This document shows positions 32,216-45,919 of a stretch of 64,000 nucleotides of DNA, piece by piece. A program made the translations under genes and the position numbers. The stretch's first letter is position 1. The number at the start of each line of letters is the position of its first letter. The notes beneath the pieces were generated by a model. It made no database searches, was not told the DNA's origin, and saw nothing but the letters and a program-made list of their open reading frames with translations. Origin of the DNA: Cololabis saira (Eukaryota; Chordata; Actinopteri; Beloniformes; Belonidae); NCBI RefSeq assembly GCF_033807715.1, contig NC_084610.1, positions 6,324,769 through 6,388,768 of the forward strand. Reading direction: 5' to 3'.

Positions 32216-34078
32216 CCTTTGTCTGGTGTTAGCTTTCTGTTACCATCTCCGATGTTAACGGGTCGGTTTTGACCCGTGTTTTAAATCATCTCTAAAATAC
32301 ACTAAAAGCAATTATCCATCATCCAATTTGTTTCTCATCTCTTGGTTACATTGTTAGGCTTCCTTATCCATGAAAATATTGGTTTTAATATTTTTGGTGT
32401 GGGAACTGTGGGACTTTTTTTGTCAGTATAGCCCTTGATTTCAATTTAAAAAACTGGTCAAATGAGCCTCAAGAGAATCATATGAATAAATAAAAGGTTA
32501 TTGTGTTACCTGGCTATTACAGAGGGGTATTAGAACACATCTCTTAAATAAATTTGTTTCATTTATTTTTTCATTTTAATATTATTAACTATAATAACAT
32601 CTATGGTGTTATGGGTCAATTTCGACCCATATACATTTACCTCAAGGAAATGGAACAAAAGTATTTTTTCAGCAATAGAACTTTAAAAAATTGTCACAAG
32701 TGATATTGTGACCCTGCAGGCCAGTAGTCAAATCAAGGACCACACGTTTTCCTTGGTTCTTCTCAGGGATGCCACTCGCAGCTTTGCCTGTGTAAATCTG
32801 TAGCTGTTTTTGGCATTGCAGGCTGCCCAGATGTTTATGCCGTACTTCCCTGGCTTACGGGGTATGTATTACCGGAAGGGGCATTTTTCTGGGAAAGGGA
32901 GAAAACGTTCATCCACTGTCACCTCTGGCCCTGGGTTGAACATCAGTGGAAGGAGCTGCACCCATTTCTCCCAGACATCCCTGATGGGGGCAAGCTGTTC
33001 AGATCTTGCTCTGGTATCCCTGTTGTCAAATCTGAGGACTCGTGATATCATTCGAAAGGTCGTAAGTGACATTGTTGCCCAGAAAATATTTCTGCCTGTC
33101 GATGCATCCCAGAGATCAGTGGATTCATTGTTGCATCTGTACACTCCAGCAAGAAGAAGAACACCAATATAAGCATCCAGGCATTCCTCATCCATGTCTT
33201 TCCACATGTCGCCATGGACTTTTTTCCCCTTCAAGGTTTGTCATAGCAATTATGACTCTTTTTATTGACAATGGCATAAATAAAACATGTTTTGATATCA
33301 CTGACTCTTGTCACAGCAAACCTTGTGATTCCAGGGGTCTTTTTGATGACATTTTCCGCAGCTACCCTGCCATGTACATCATGAGGTACTGAGCTCCAAA
33401 GTATCTTTCCATTTTGGGACTTGAATTTTTCAGCAGAAGAAGCTTCAGCACCAGTGACCTCCTCGTCAGACTCACCAGATGTGTCAGTGTCTTCTGGATG
33501 ATACTCCACATCGTCTTCCTCCTCAGAATCCTGCTCCTCTGCATCACTACGCTGCTCATTGTCGTCTCTATCATTTTCACCAAAAATATAGTCCAGAACT
33601 TGGCTTACTGTAAATCTTCTTCTCATCTTTGCATGCTGCAAACTGGAGATGTGCACTCTGCAAGTGAAATGAGTGAATTGACCTACATGGCTGGACATGC
33701 CCGACTTTATTTGCTTTTGTTTATGTGCAGGTAAACTGGAAGACAAAAATCCAAAATGAGAATCCACTGAAGCTCACATGACTGGGAGAGGAGCTGGCTG
33801 TCTGATAGTGCACTTATGATTTCAGTTTTGGCTCTAATTATTGCTTTATAAGCATAATTTTATAACCGGGTCGAAACCGACCCTAACCCCACAAAGGTAA
33901 CAATTTCAACCAGAGCATTTTATAATTTAGTGACAAAATTTTTTTTGATATTATTTTGTTGAAATAGAGGTTCCTGACAAAGTCAAAAAGCCTTGATGCA
34001 ATAAACAGATTTTTGTGGTAGTTTTATGAATTTAAAACCTAAGAACGGGTCGGTGGCGACCCTAACACCAGACGAAGG
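32216..34078 (-). mobile_element. Decayed piggyBac-like transposon
   Basis: 1863 bp between TTAA target sites (32212-32215, 34079-34082). Left end CCTTTGTCTGGTGTTAG; right end on the other strand CCTTCGTCTGGTGTTAG. Subterminal GGGTCGGTTTTGACCC-type palindromes recur at both ends. The minus strand holds a broken transposase. Confidence 0.9.
32700..33627 (-). pseudogene. piggyBac-type transposase, disrupted
   Basis: Starts MRRRFTVSQVLDYIFGE, followed by an acidic region (about 33330-33560). After a frame break, DEECLDAYIGVLLLAGVYRC and LWDASTGRNIFWATMSLTTF appear at 33070-33200, and EVTVDERFLPFPEKCPFR near 32870-32930 (first catalytic Asp region). A stop follows; PGKYGINIWAAC and, in another frame, GLQGHNITCDNF continue to about 32700. 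The C-terminal part, with the remaining catalytic residues, is missing. PGBD family; inactive. Confidence 0.85.
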
Positions 34079-34082
34079 TTAA

Positions 34083-37000
34083 ATCAAATTAATATGTATT
34101 TGTCATTCCCTTCTTAGCATTTTGTCTCTACTTCGAGACAAAAATAATGTGATAATGTGATTGTGGGTATCAGCCACTGTGACGTACTGAATCTGCGTGT
34201 CGATGTTCATTAGGCCTGTGATTACTAGCCCTCTGAGTCTATATAGCATCTGTGATTGCTTTCCTGTCTACCTTTAATGCAATCTACAACTTTGTCATAT
34301 TACGATACGGGCTTTGTTCCTCTGTCACAACACCGGCCTTCATTGTCAGTTACAGTCCTCCCTCTGTATCGTGTGTCATTCCTGTCATCCTGTGCTTCCT
34401 CTCCAGTACGCGATATCTCTCATAATGTTATAAACATAATCGTATAAACAGGAAGCCTTTTCCGGCTGTGCTCTGAGATTTCATAACCTTAAACTATATT
34501 TATATCATCACATCCATTAGAAAGCTTGAGATGGGTTTACAGATTTTGTCACATAGACATATGGGTTAAGTTATTAGATAACTTTTAGTTTTGCTCAGAT
34601 GATACAACTCATACTCACCCTGAGTGAAACATTGCTGTCTAACTTCTACTTTAAAATAACTTTTGCCTTGACTACATTTCATTACCCATCCTTTTTTATT
34701 GTAATGGCTCCATCTGGTTTGTCTCACTGGATAGTTAAGTTTAAAATATAGTTGCAAATGTGTATGCTCCTGCTTGATCTTGCAGTTTTTAGACTTTTAG
34801 ACAGCTACTCGTTGCTTGAACGGTTGTTTCCTATCTTTGTCTTTTATAAATAGCCTGGAGGTGTAAATCAGGTGCCACACTTGGCCAGTTTTCTCATGCT
34901 TTTTCTAGGTCAGAATTGTTATGTAGCACTGTCCCCCATTTGCCAAGCTCCGGGACACTGGGAGTCTTGTTAGACAGTAATCCAGTACAGCCACACGTAT
35001 CATGTATGGTTCCATCTGTCAATGTCATGTCTGCAACACCTTTCATTTCTTTACACATGAAGGCCCAAACTGTAACATCATACTCCCAGTACATTCCTCT
35101 GTCACTGCTGGTATCTCTGCTTTTATTGTGTTCAGGCCAAACATGCAGAACCAAAAAATGTTGCACCTGATATTAATTTGCCTTCTTTTCGTGTACTTAA
35201 GCAACGTTTCAGTGCCCAAGTGTAAGCTAATATTGATTTGTTTGACTTGAATATAGTACTATTCAATGTCACAGAAAAATAAGAACATGTATTATGATAC
35301 ATCATAAAATTATGCATCTCACAGTCTTGTACACAAAAAATACAATCATGAAGTTACTGCTAATCTCTTCCTTCCTTCAATATGTCCCCAAACATTTCAC
35401 AATAACATCACCATACTGTAGGAAATGCATAACCCAATAATGTTTGTCTCCTTTGGAGTTTTACAGATGATTAATGCAACCGCTAAACTGTATTGTTCCA
35501 CTGAAAGTGGAAAACCAAAAATATGGTATATAATAATAAAATACAGTAATTGCATCTTAAAATATTGTGAACGCTGCAACCCAGTCAAAACCAAGACACT
35601 GGAACGTTGAAGGCAGCATCATAGTGGATTTCTATTGAGAGATGTCCATGCCCTTCAAATAAACCTGTTATTTAATTTAAAGGCAAGCTAAGTGATTATA
35701 CGCAATTTCTTACCCGCATCATTTTTTTCTCATATTCAGTGAATATCTCCGCACCCTCCACTACCTGCCTATTTTGTAGGTACACTGATTGGCACAGTCA
35801 CATGACCAGCTTCCATTTGTGGTGTAGCATAGTTGCTTTTACTGCAGTATATGACGTACTCACAATGTCGGACCAATTCGTAGTGTGAAATATATTGGAA
35901 GTGTAGTACGTGGTCTGTGGACAATAGATATTTTTAAATTGATCGTCGAGCCAGCAGTTATGGAGCAAACTGAACAAAGGAAATGCTACAACGTACGTGC
36001 TACAGCCAACGTCTGCAGCTTACTGTCCATATTTGCACTGAAGCCTCAGCCATTAGGGCCGTATTGAATTTAAAACAGTTGTGTGGTTTGAACATGTTTG
36101 TACTGCCTTTTATGGGTAATATTAATGCTTTATTTGCATTCTGAAGATAAATGACAGGCTGGTCTTGTTGTTGTAGTGTATTGGCTCCCCCCTGATCCTG
36201 ACCTGTTTGTCCCTGAACAGAACTCTGAATGTTCTGATGAAGGGAACACACTGCCCTACAGGGTTTACAAGACCATTACAGTGGACCTATTTATTGTCAT
36301 ATTTCATTCACTGGGGCGGAGAGAAAGTCTTAGCTCCACTTATGCGCTTCTGTATAGTCTTTTGGGAAAGATTGACAAAGCCATAAAGAATTTAACTGCA
36401 CAGTAGGGTGAGCTGAGATCGGATGAAGCTGCCGATCCCACTTCACGCCTCGCTGATGCAAATGGCCATAGTGCCAAACTTATTAATGCACTTCTGCCAC
36501 TAAAAACCCTTTTGGTCAGCTCCTTGCAAGTGAACCTATGACAGAGTCAAGGGGATGCTCATGGGCACAACTGGCAGTTTATGTGATGTGCAAATTGTAA
36601 TGAACCAAAAGAAATGCAGTAATAAATATACTGACACATTTATGAGACTCTTGTTGTTCTTCCTACAGGCAGACCCTTGTAATAGCTGTTGCCTGCCATC
36701 TCAAAAAGGACCCAATGGGCCAGAAAATGTGTTCGAGAGCAGAGAAAGAACCACTTTTCTCTGTGTAACTCTTTGTATGTGACATAGTATGCCTGTCATG
36801 AAGTGGATGGCCCTGTGTGTTCTTGTTCAGCTCAGTCTCTTGAGGGCTCAACCAATATGCAATGTTTCTCCTCCTTTGCTCTTTTCCTCCCTCAATCCAT
36901 AGTGTTCTCAGTCTCTTTCAGTGAGAGGCAGGAGGCTTGGCTTCTGGAAAATGCAGTTGCCTACTCTCAGTGCAACACAGTGTCACACACATTTTGAAAC

Positions 37001-37318
37001 TTTGCAGATGAATAATCTTTATTGCCACATTAAAAATATAAAGGGGACTGCAGTGGAAGAAAAAAGAATCTCCTAGCAAATACAGGTGTTACGAAGTTGA
37101 GTTTAGGTGTTATAGCACACTGAGATGGCACAGATCTGCTTGGGCAGTCAGGGAACATAAGTTATGAGCCAACCTAGCCTTCACTGCTGTCTGTTTCTCT
37201 CATTGTCTTGTAATGTTTTATAGTATTTTTGATTTTCAGAGTTTTATAATTTCCATAGAGATCTCGTTATTCAGTTTAAACAATGGGCTGGTGTCTTACA
37301 GTGTTATTTGTGTAACAC
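34083..37318. other. Intergenic, nothing recognised
   Basis: About 3.2 kb without a supported gene. A 76-codon frame at 36176 and a 75-codon frame at 36555 have no domain I recognise. Segment 35690-35960 resembles no family I can name. Confidence 0.5.
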
Positions 37319-37322
37319 TTAA

Positions 37323-38042
37323 AGGGGACCTATTATGAAAAACAGGTTTTTTCTTGCTTTATCATATATAAAGTGGTCTCCCCTCAGCCTGCTTACTCAG
37401 AGAAGGAGGAAAGCAACCAAATTCTGCAGTGTCTGTACAGCCGCCTGGATGATCCGTCCAGTGTGATGTGGATCTACGAGCCGTTCAGGTTCTGCTCCCG
37501 TCGTTACGTAACTAAAATGTGATTTACATCGGTTGGCCTCCGATGCGTGAAACCACGCCCACAACTAACTACGCCGGCCGGAGCTTCCGCCATTTTTTCA
37601 TAGCGGTGTATCGCGTCATTTAGGCAGCCAATCAGCACAGAGCCTCATTATCATAGCCCCGCCCACTCAGAATCCTGCATAGATAATGAGGTTACAGAAT
37701 GGGATGATAAAGACATGGTGGGGTGTCCAAAGTCGGTCCTCGAGGGCCGGTGTCCTGCAGGTTTTAGTTGTTTCCCTACTTCAGCACACCGTGATAAAAG
37801 TAGCTGTGTCACCAACAGAGTTGTCCAGACCTTGATGGCAAGCTGGTGACGACCGTTAATTTGAATCAGGTGTGTTGATGCAGGGAGACATCTAAAACAT
37901 GCAGGACACCGGCCCACGAGGACCAACTTTGGACACCCCTGAGCTTAATTTCTAATTTATTTAGCAAAAACAATCAAAAGCTTGTTTTTAAAACATTCAA
38001 GGCCCGTTTAAAATAGGTATTAGATGCCATAAAAGGTCCCCT
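37323..38042. mobile_element. TTAA-flanked DNA transposon, copy B
   Basis: Left end AGGGGACCTATTATG after TTAA (37319-37322); right end ...GGTCCCCT at 38042, followed by GTAT, so the right target site is mutated. It keeps the uninterrupted GCCCCGCCC site at which the Mutator-like element sits in copy A, and instead carries a different nested hAT MITE. Confidence 0.85.
37720..37941. mobile_element. hAT MITE nested in copy B
   Basis: Left GGGGTGTCCAAAGTCGGTCC; right end on the other strand CAGGGGTGTCCAAAGTTGGT. This is a well-known fish hAT MITE with imperfect arms (GCAGGTTTTAG / CTAAAACATGCAG). The first two bases of the left end and the target duplication are lost. Confidence 0.8.
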
Positions 38043-38211
38043 GTATGACAGTAAGATTTATCAAATTAATATATTTTCACATTGCTTATATGTAGAGCTT
38101 CTTCTGTACCATTTCACTCAGTATGTGGATTAGTTGCACATCAAATTTTGATTTTGAACTTTTATAAATGTTTGCATAAATATAAAACTCCGTTGATTCG
38201 TGTGTTTATCT

Positions 38212-38393
38212 GAGTTCAGGTCATGGGGGCAACAGCTTAAGCAGAGAGACTTCCCTTTCGTCCGCCCCGTCCTCCAATCCCTCCTGGTGAACACCAAGAA
38301 GTTCTCAGCACCTCTCCAGCGTGTCCTGGATCTGCCCTGGGGCAGATCCACTCTGCCTGGTTGAACATGCCTGAAAGACCTCCCTACAAAAGG
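38212..38393 (-). pseudogene. LINE coding relic (RTE-like)
   Basis: GGGGGCAACAGCTTAAGCAG, CCAGCGTGTCCTGGATCTGC and CCTGAAAGACCTCCCTACAA resemble a widespread fish LINE end (RTE/Expander type), here only about 180 bp. Class from memory. Confidence 0.5.
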
Positions 38394-38639
38394 TAATCAC
38401 AAGGCTTCTCTAACAGCTCTAGCATTACAGGATGCCCTGGGAAACAAATCTTTTAGAATGTCTTCTCCAAGCACATGTGGACTAGTGGTACACAAAGTTT
38501 TATGCTTTATATATCATCACATCATGTCATTAAAGTGCAGATCTGGTTTGGATCCAATATTAAACATCTAACTGTAAGTGAGCTTTTTCATTGTTGCTCC
38601 TGGATCCCACTGGTGCTGATGTGGTTGTGCCGTGAAAAA

Positions 38640-38945
38640 TTTGAATATATTGCAAAACTTAATTCTTAGTAAATTCTACTAAAGGTGAAACAAATATATT
38701 ATTTCTCATTACATTCAAAGGGAGATATTTCAAGCCTTTATTTGTTATAATTTTGGTGATTATGGCTCACTGTTTATGAAAACCCCAAATAAAAAAATAT
38801 CTATATTATGAAATCAATAAACAATTCAATCATCAAAAATATAACAAATAAAGGTTTAACACATCTTGCTTTGCATGTAATGGGACTATGTAATATATTA
38901 ATTTCACCTTATACGTTGAATTATTGAAATAAATTAACTTTTACA
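38640..38945. repeat. Dispersed fish repeat, class uncertain
   Basis: Contains GAGATATTTCAAGCCTTTAT and TTATGAAAACCCCAAAT, a pattern I know from many dispersed copies in fish genomes. No coding capacity. Confidence 0.45.
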
Positions 38946-39789
38946 CCATATTCTTCATCTATGTATATTATACATCTGGGCTGATGGACATACATATCAT
39001 AAGAGGATATTTCAGTTGGTAAATGGTTGGCTGCCTGTACAGTCATGCAAGTTCAATGCTATTAAAGCACTTTAAACTTTAAATCAAAGCATTTTGTTTT
39101 TTCATATAAAATAAATACATTTCTATGCAGTTTAGAAGTTTTGGGGATGTCCCTTTTTTTGGCGCCTGCGCTGCTGAAATCGGGCCGTCCCTTATTTCTA
39201 TTTCTGAAAGGTGGCAACCCTAGCCCCACTGGTTCCACTGGAATTGCTGTGGAATGGTTTAAAAGCATCACAAAAGCCACAGTCCACTGTGTCTTTTTGG
39301 CCCTCGACCGCAGCTAAGTCGTGTCACTTTACATGCAGCAGATCGAGATGGCAGAAAGTCAGACACCAGATTAGCAGAAAGCGGGCCCCGACCCGCACAT
39401 CGAGATTACATGAACCATCGGAGGCTGCGGTTAAACCATTCAGATGGCTTTAGAAGAGATATGAACCACATACTTACAGTTAAATTTAGAAGTAAAAGAA
39501 AAAAAGAAAACACATTTTATTGCTCCCGTTGGGACCTGGGTGGCTTGATGGGATTAAATCTAGCTAAGATCTACAAAGAGCCATTTATCTGACAGTGTGT
39601 GTGTTTTTTTTTCTGGTGTATATATTTTACTTTTCTGCTGTCTGTGGAAATGATCAAATCTACAAATTATTTACATGCTGATCATGTTGATTAGATGCAT
39701 TTATATATTTTTGGAAATTATATCTTTCCAGTATGAGTACAGATGTCTTTTATTCACTTATGTTAATTTTATTTAGTTTTTTTACTATA

Positions 39790-39903
39790 TTTTACCACTT
39801 ATTTTATTGTGTCATTGGGCTGGCACCGGGACCAAGGAAACAAATTTTGTTCCACCTCATGTCTGACACGTGATGAAATGACAATAAAAACTTGAATCCT
39901 TGA
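39790..39903 (+). repeat. LINE-type 3' tail
   Basis: GGCACCGGGACCAAGGAAAC, AAATTTTGTTCCACCTCATG and ATGACAATAAAAACTTGAA form a typical fish LINE 3' end. The upstream part is too diverged to delimit. Confidence 0.5.
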
Positions 39904-42900
39904 AAATACTGGAAGACACTATAAAAAAAATCAGGGTATTGATACCACCTGTTAGCATGTATGGGTTTAATTTAAGTGGAAAAATCCTATCAGGAAAACT
40001 GCAACATGCTCCATATACAATGGTGTGGTTTCCAATTTAAACCAGAACACTGATGGGCAAAACTGTGAAATTCACCAGTACTTTGGATCATTTAAAATGT
40101 TGGATATCACTGCAGAATCTAACATCTGGAACCAAGGCGATTTTTATGTTTTTATGATTTAATATGTAAAGGTAAGTCATTATAAAGTCATTGTGGGCCT
40201 GAAGCCATACCTTTTGGAGCCTTTTATATATCTGCTCCCATGATCCCACCATCCTCCCTGATGATCTTTGTTCTCCCTTCTCCCACATACACACCATTTA
40301 CACAGATGCATTCAGGTACATGGATGTCACAAATACATTTAAATCAAACTGCAGCACACAACACTTCCAAGGTGGGGGTTTTGCACCAGTATTCCGCCTT
40401 GTTTTTTAATTGAACAACTCAGAGGTGGAAAGCAAATGTTTCAGGGTTGGAGAAAATGGTGAAGGACAGTGCTATCTGCTGGTGAGTGGAGATAGGTGTC
40501 CAGATTAGCATTAACATAGATTTATATTCATTAAGTGACAATCAAGTGCCATAAGACTTCAAGGCATTTTAAGGCAAAAAGATTTTTGATAATCTTTGAA
40601 AAGTGCCATTATGAAATAACAGAGTTTTTAGGTAATTAATAACCACTGGAATAGGACTCAATTACTAATAGTTATCCTTTAGTTACTTGTGTTTTACATT
40701 GGCAGAGAAGACAAAGTGTAAAAACTTGAAGACTCAACTGCAGCCAGTTAACGTCATGTAAAAGAAAAGGAGAGCTGCAGAAACTCTGAGGGAGAGAATG
40801 TTTAGTCAAAGTGTTTAATAGGTTTTCAGGAAGTAGTTTGTTCTTCTCTACTCAGCCAACGTCAGCGTCTCTGGCTTGCACTTTTTCCACTGCCTCGGCC
40901 AACTCTCCCTCACAAAAACAGATAGGCTGCAGTAACACACATCAGCAGTCATGAAGGGTTTTTAAACTAGCAAACTAGCTCTGCCAAACTACAACACACT
41001 CTGTCCTCTCTTTCAAACACACATTTCATGCACACAAAGTTGCAACCCTGTTCTTGGCTACAATCTGAAGCTCTGTTTTGTTTCCCTGTGTGTGAGTAAG
41101 CCAAGCGTTTAGCCACTGGTGATGCTGGTGGCCCCAAAACAATGCGGTTGTTATTGGACTTGACACAAAGCCGGAACATAGAAACAGACCTCATAGAATT
41201 GCACTGTGGCTCTTCCTGTCCTGTTTAGAAATAACCACTTCCATATTAAGAATTATGAGAGAAGTTTCATCAACAGATACAATATATGTATACTTGGATC
41301 TTGCAGGATCTTGCTATTCACATTTCAAAAGCAGTGCATTCTCAATAAACTTAAAGTGTTTTCTTTCATCTGCTTTTGCAGGCTTTCACATAGACTGATG
41401 GAAAGGAAACAGACTAATTGCATATCATTAAGATATCCTATACGTGTTCATATACTTGTGCCTGATGTTTTTTTTTGTGAAGTTTTATACAAGTGAAATA
41501 TGCCAAAAAAAGCTGACTTCTACAAACTATTAGGGGCCTACTATTTTTGCTACCATAAGTTAGCACACATCAGTGAAACAAAATGAGCCTTTTACTACCT
41601 CTGCTTGGGTTTGGTGGGAATTTATTCTAAGCTATGTATTTCTGTGAGGGTGACTGGGTTCAGGATCAACAAGAAATGGTGTCTCATCGTGGATATACTC
41701 TCCTGCACTTTCTCTCTGTCCTATTCTCTTTTGCTTTTGTGCTTTGGGGTTCCCCACAGTAATTACTGTGCTGAATGGCTGCAACAACAGTGTACTGTAG
41801 CTGCATGTCAAGACAGGGAGCTTCTCTCAAAGTTGAAGTGAGCTCTGTTTAATCGACAATCTACTTCCCTTTGACTATTTTTGTTTGTGTTTACTCAGTC
41901 AAATCTGGGAAATGGTGCAACTAGATGTCATTTTTAAATGTGTGCTGGTGGAGTGCTTCTAACCGCCAAATCTTTATTTTTATATTAATAACATGAAGAA
42001 ACCTCAAATGTAGTTGGCTGAGTTTGAATACAGCTCTTTTCTAACTAGGAACATTTTTAGGGGGCTCATTTTCTAAGCTTGAGTGCAACATCAATGGTTT
42101 ATATTTTTAGAGAAAAACAAGAATACATCAGGGATCTTTCAAATATAATTGAACAACACTACTGTGTCCTTCCAGGAACTCTCCAAGTGTTCCTGGAACG
42201 GACAAACACAGTTATCAACATCCAGTGTGGGTGAAATAAGATTTGAGGAGTATTTCTTAACAATGGCCGAAGGGGCACTGTGCCTTTCAGAAATAGTACA
42301 TCATCATTGAAGCTCAGGAAATGCAGTCTTAGTTAGACCTTTTGACTCCAACCCAAAATTATTGATCACATTTTGCAAAATAGCAAATACCACTTTCTTG
42401 GTTTCAGTTGAAACTAATTACACAATGAATCAGGCAGATACTGCAATTTATTTTGGCACATTCTTTAATTTAGTGTCCCTGCACTATTTATAAGCACTAT
42501 GTTGTTGCTGAAATTAAAAAAAAAAAAATGCTCACGAGTTAAAAGGATGAAAATGTTCTACTTTTAATCAGTGTTTTGTTTGCAGCTGTGCCACTGGCTT
42601 TAGGGAGTATATTTTTTGGAAAACCCTTCTGGTTCCTGGTAGTAAGATGGTAAACTTGGTTAGAGGAAACCAGGGATTGAGAAAATAAGATTTAATGGCC
42701 ATTTGAACTTGGGTGAGCCCAGTTGAAATAAGATTTGTGTGTCCTCTTGATATCAAGCCCAAAGCCAAAGTAAATAATGGATCAAAGATCACTTATGTAC
42801 ATTTGTGGCGATAGCAGAGGAGATACCGGAGAATCCTTGGTAGTGTGAGTACCAAGAACGGTGTAAGGTAAGACTGCTGTTTTAGGAAATTCTGAATACA

Positions 42901-45150
42901 GACAGTTTTAGGCCTGATGGGCAAAAGTTACGAAAAATGTAGTGTAGAATTATTTTAAAATTAGGAATGTCTCTAAACAGACCTACAAAGTCAGAAAAAA
43001 CAGCACTCCAGGGAAGGTTTGCTACATTATCAGCTGGTAATGAAGTTTTTCTGCCTATAAGGTTAAATGTGATTTGGTTAGTAGCAGTCTGCACTTGCCA
43101 TAAGATGTCTCTGTATCCAACACTACTCTTTTAAGATGCTTTAGATGGTAGAGAAAGCTTAGCAGTCTATATTTCCATGTATGTTGCATTTTGAACTACA
43201 AGATGGATTTCTTTTCTTCCTTTGTCTGACAAGCACATCGAATATATTCACACAGCCAAAGAGCCACACACTGACAGTGTCATTGAAATGTGGCCACAGT
43301 TTCCAGCCACGTGTATCATCCCACCTCTCCAAAGTCCCTCACCAGTCAAATGTTTTCTTGGTTTCTGAGCTTGTATGAGGCAGCTACTGTATACAGCCTG
43401 ATTATTTTGTTTTTTGGTTATACTGCATGTATATCCAGTTGAAGGGAATTTTAAGGGCTTTTTGACGGCTTCATACAAAAGCTCAAACATCTTGAACTAC
43501 TCATTGAGCACAGCCAGCATCTCTTGACTTTTCACACGCACCCCCATTGAATCAATGCCGAATAGTGATGAATATCAAAATATTCCATTACAACTTTGAT
43601 CTTTTTGACATATTTTTTTCTGGTTATGATTTTACCATCAAATAAGCTGCATTAGTGACTTGTTCATGGCAGAGGAATCTTTTATAAACATAGTGAATGC
43701 TCTCTAATGTATTCAACGTGTAGGCTCGGTTTTCAACAGCCCCACTTCAGAGTTTTGCCAAGACTGCACAAACTGATTTTGGCAAATGTAGCTGATGAAG
43801 TTGGCAGCTTCATCATCCTTGGTAGATTTGTACATTAAACTTATGTTCCATTAACACAGAAGGCATGTTTTTTGTAGAGCATGTCAATACTAGCTTCACA
43901 GTAGTTCACAGTAGTTCTCAAGATAGTTTCAAACACTACAGTTGAAACGTGTTTTTCTGTTTTGAAGCCCGATTTTCGTCACTGGATTTCTCCCATTTAA
44001 CACAAAGGCACTTATGCTCTCATTTACATAAATCCTGATAACTTATATAAACATAATAATGCCGCATATTTACTGTGGTAACTACATTGATTGTATCTTT
44101 TCACTGCTGTATGGGTGTTAATAGATATTCTTTACCATTTACACATGAGCATACAAACAGATGCTCACAAAAAGGAAATCATTGCTCTGTGTGGTTGTGA
44201 GCCTGGCTGAATGGTGTGCTGTCTCTCTTTCTGCCATCCATGCTTACATCGAACCATTTGTCAGGTGCTGCAGTGTGCCATGACATGTTTGTACAGGTAT
44301 TAAGATTGATGGGCCTTTTATAGAGTTATAGCCAAGGATTTATAGATCGATCCTCTCGTGGCAAAACAAGCACCAAGGGACCACATACACCCCCACAACC
44401 AGCTACTCCCTTTCCTCATGTTGCACCTTTCATGTTCAGATTCTATAAAAGTGGATCAATGTTGTTTTGTCTTTTGTAATATGATTAGACCTTTTAGATT
44501 TACATGGTAAAGTGCCATTTTCCTCGCTGTTATTGTAACATACAGCTCAGAAAAGGGTTTTGGAGAGTGAAGGAAAATTGATAGGATTTAGTGGAGAAAA
44601 GGAAATGAAAAGATTGTAACAAATCTGTTCAAAACCAGGTAAAACTAGATGCATTGCTTCAAACACATGGTTATTCTCATACAAGCAATACAAAAATCTT
44701 CTTTCTGTTATGTTCTTCTCTGTGACAGCTTCATTAAAATTTGAGAGCAGAAGATAAGCAGAGCAGACAAGGCGTTATTTTTGCCTTAATTATGAAATAT
44801 GGCTTCATTAATTGTTATGCAGCTTCGGGGTACAAGATTAAGGAAGTGGAAATCACAGTAGCAAGGAAGGACCTACGAAGGAGATTGAGTCTAAGGAGGG
44901 AAAAGGAAGGCAACAAAAATAGTAGCAGGTGTGAATTATATGTCCTGGAGCAGTGCCGCACCTGGAGCAATGGGTCCTGTATGGGATAAAGAATCTTCAT
45001 GGTGATGACACATTTGTTATTGCTGAGATTACACAGTATATGTTGCACCCTGATGGCTGGAGGAAAATTAATCATGTCTACAAAAAGAAATACTGTCTTT
45101 GCAACATCTTGTAACATGTCTATTTTCTGCTGTTTTTTTTCTAGGATTTT
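39904..45150. other. Intergenic, nothing recognised
   Basis: 5.2 kb of A/T-rich DNA without a supported gene, RNA or transposon end. All frames over 60 codons lack recognisable domains. Confidence 0.5.
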
Positions 45151-45273
<123 letters not shown>

Positions 45274-45512
45274 GGGGTAGAGAAAAAAGTAGGACTTTTA
45301 AACCATCTCTTCTTTCGAGCATCTCATGATACTCGAGAGAAGAGGGAAGAGATCACTGGCCCATACAATGGATAACTTGGAGCATTGATTAAGACAATTT
45401 GGTACTGTTTGTACCTGAGTTTCACCAATTGGTGGCCACAGGAACGTATCCAACACATCTCTACCAAGCTTTAATACAAGAGAACAAGGCTGTTGACAAG
45501 GGTTCTTCAATG

Positions 45513-45635
45513 CAGGCTCTTGAGGCCGACTTCCCTGCATGTCTTCCATGTTTCCCTGCTTGGACAAACCTGATTGTAAATAAATGGGTAATTAAATAGC
45601 TTATACAGACCTTAATGGCAAGCTGATGACGGTCA
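45513..45635. mobile_element. Fragment of the hAT MITE seen at 37720
   Basis: Matches the MITE over TTCCATGTTTCCCTGCTTG and CAGACCTTAATGGCAAGCTG, ending abruptly at GGTCACT, where it is fused to copy C of the TTAA element. Confidence 0.6.
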
Positions 45636-45915
45636 CTACGAAAAAATGACTGAAGCTCCAGGCGGCGGAGTTAGCGTGTGGGCGTGGTTTCACTCATCGG
45701 AGGCCAACCGATGTAAATCGCATTTTCATTACGTAACGAAAGGGAGCAGAATCTGAACGGCACGTAGAAGCCACATCACACTGGACGGCTCATCCAGGCG
45801 GCTGTACAGACACTGCAGAATTTGGTTGCTTTCCTCCTCTGAGTTACAGGCTTAGGGTAGACCACTTTATATATGTTAAAGCAAGAGAAAACATGTTTTT
45901 CATAATAGGTCCCCT
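45636..45915 (-). mobile_element. TTAA-flanked DNA transposon, copy C (truncated, inverted)
   Basis: Reverse orientation; the AGGGGACCTATTATG end is at 45915 with TTAA at 45916-45919. The other end is lost, broken inside ATTTTTTCGTAG. Closer to copy B inside (ATCGGTTGGCCTCCGAT) but sharing its flank with copy A. Confidence 0.8.
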
Positions 45916-45919
45916 TTAA

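Noticed and set aside
36176..36406. Possible gene fragment of 76 codons
   Set aside because: No domain, no splice context and no homology I can recognise.
39211..39592. Two overlapping frames as a small gene
   Set aside because: No recognisable protein features; probably chance frames next to an old repeat.
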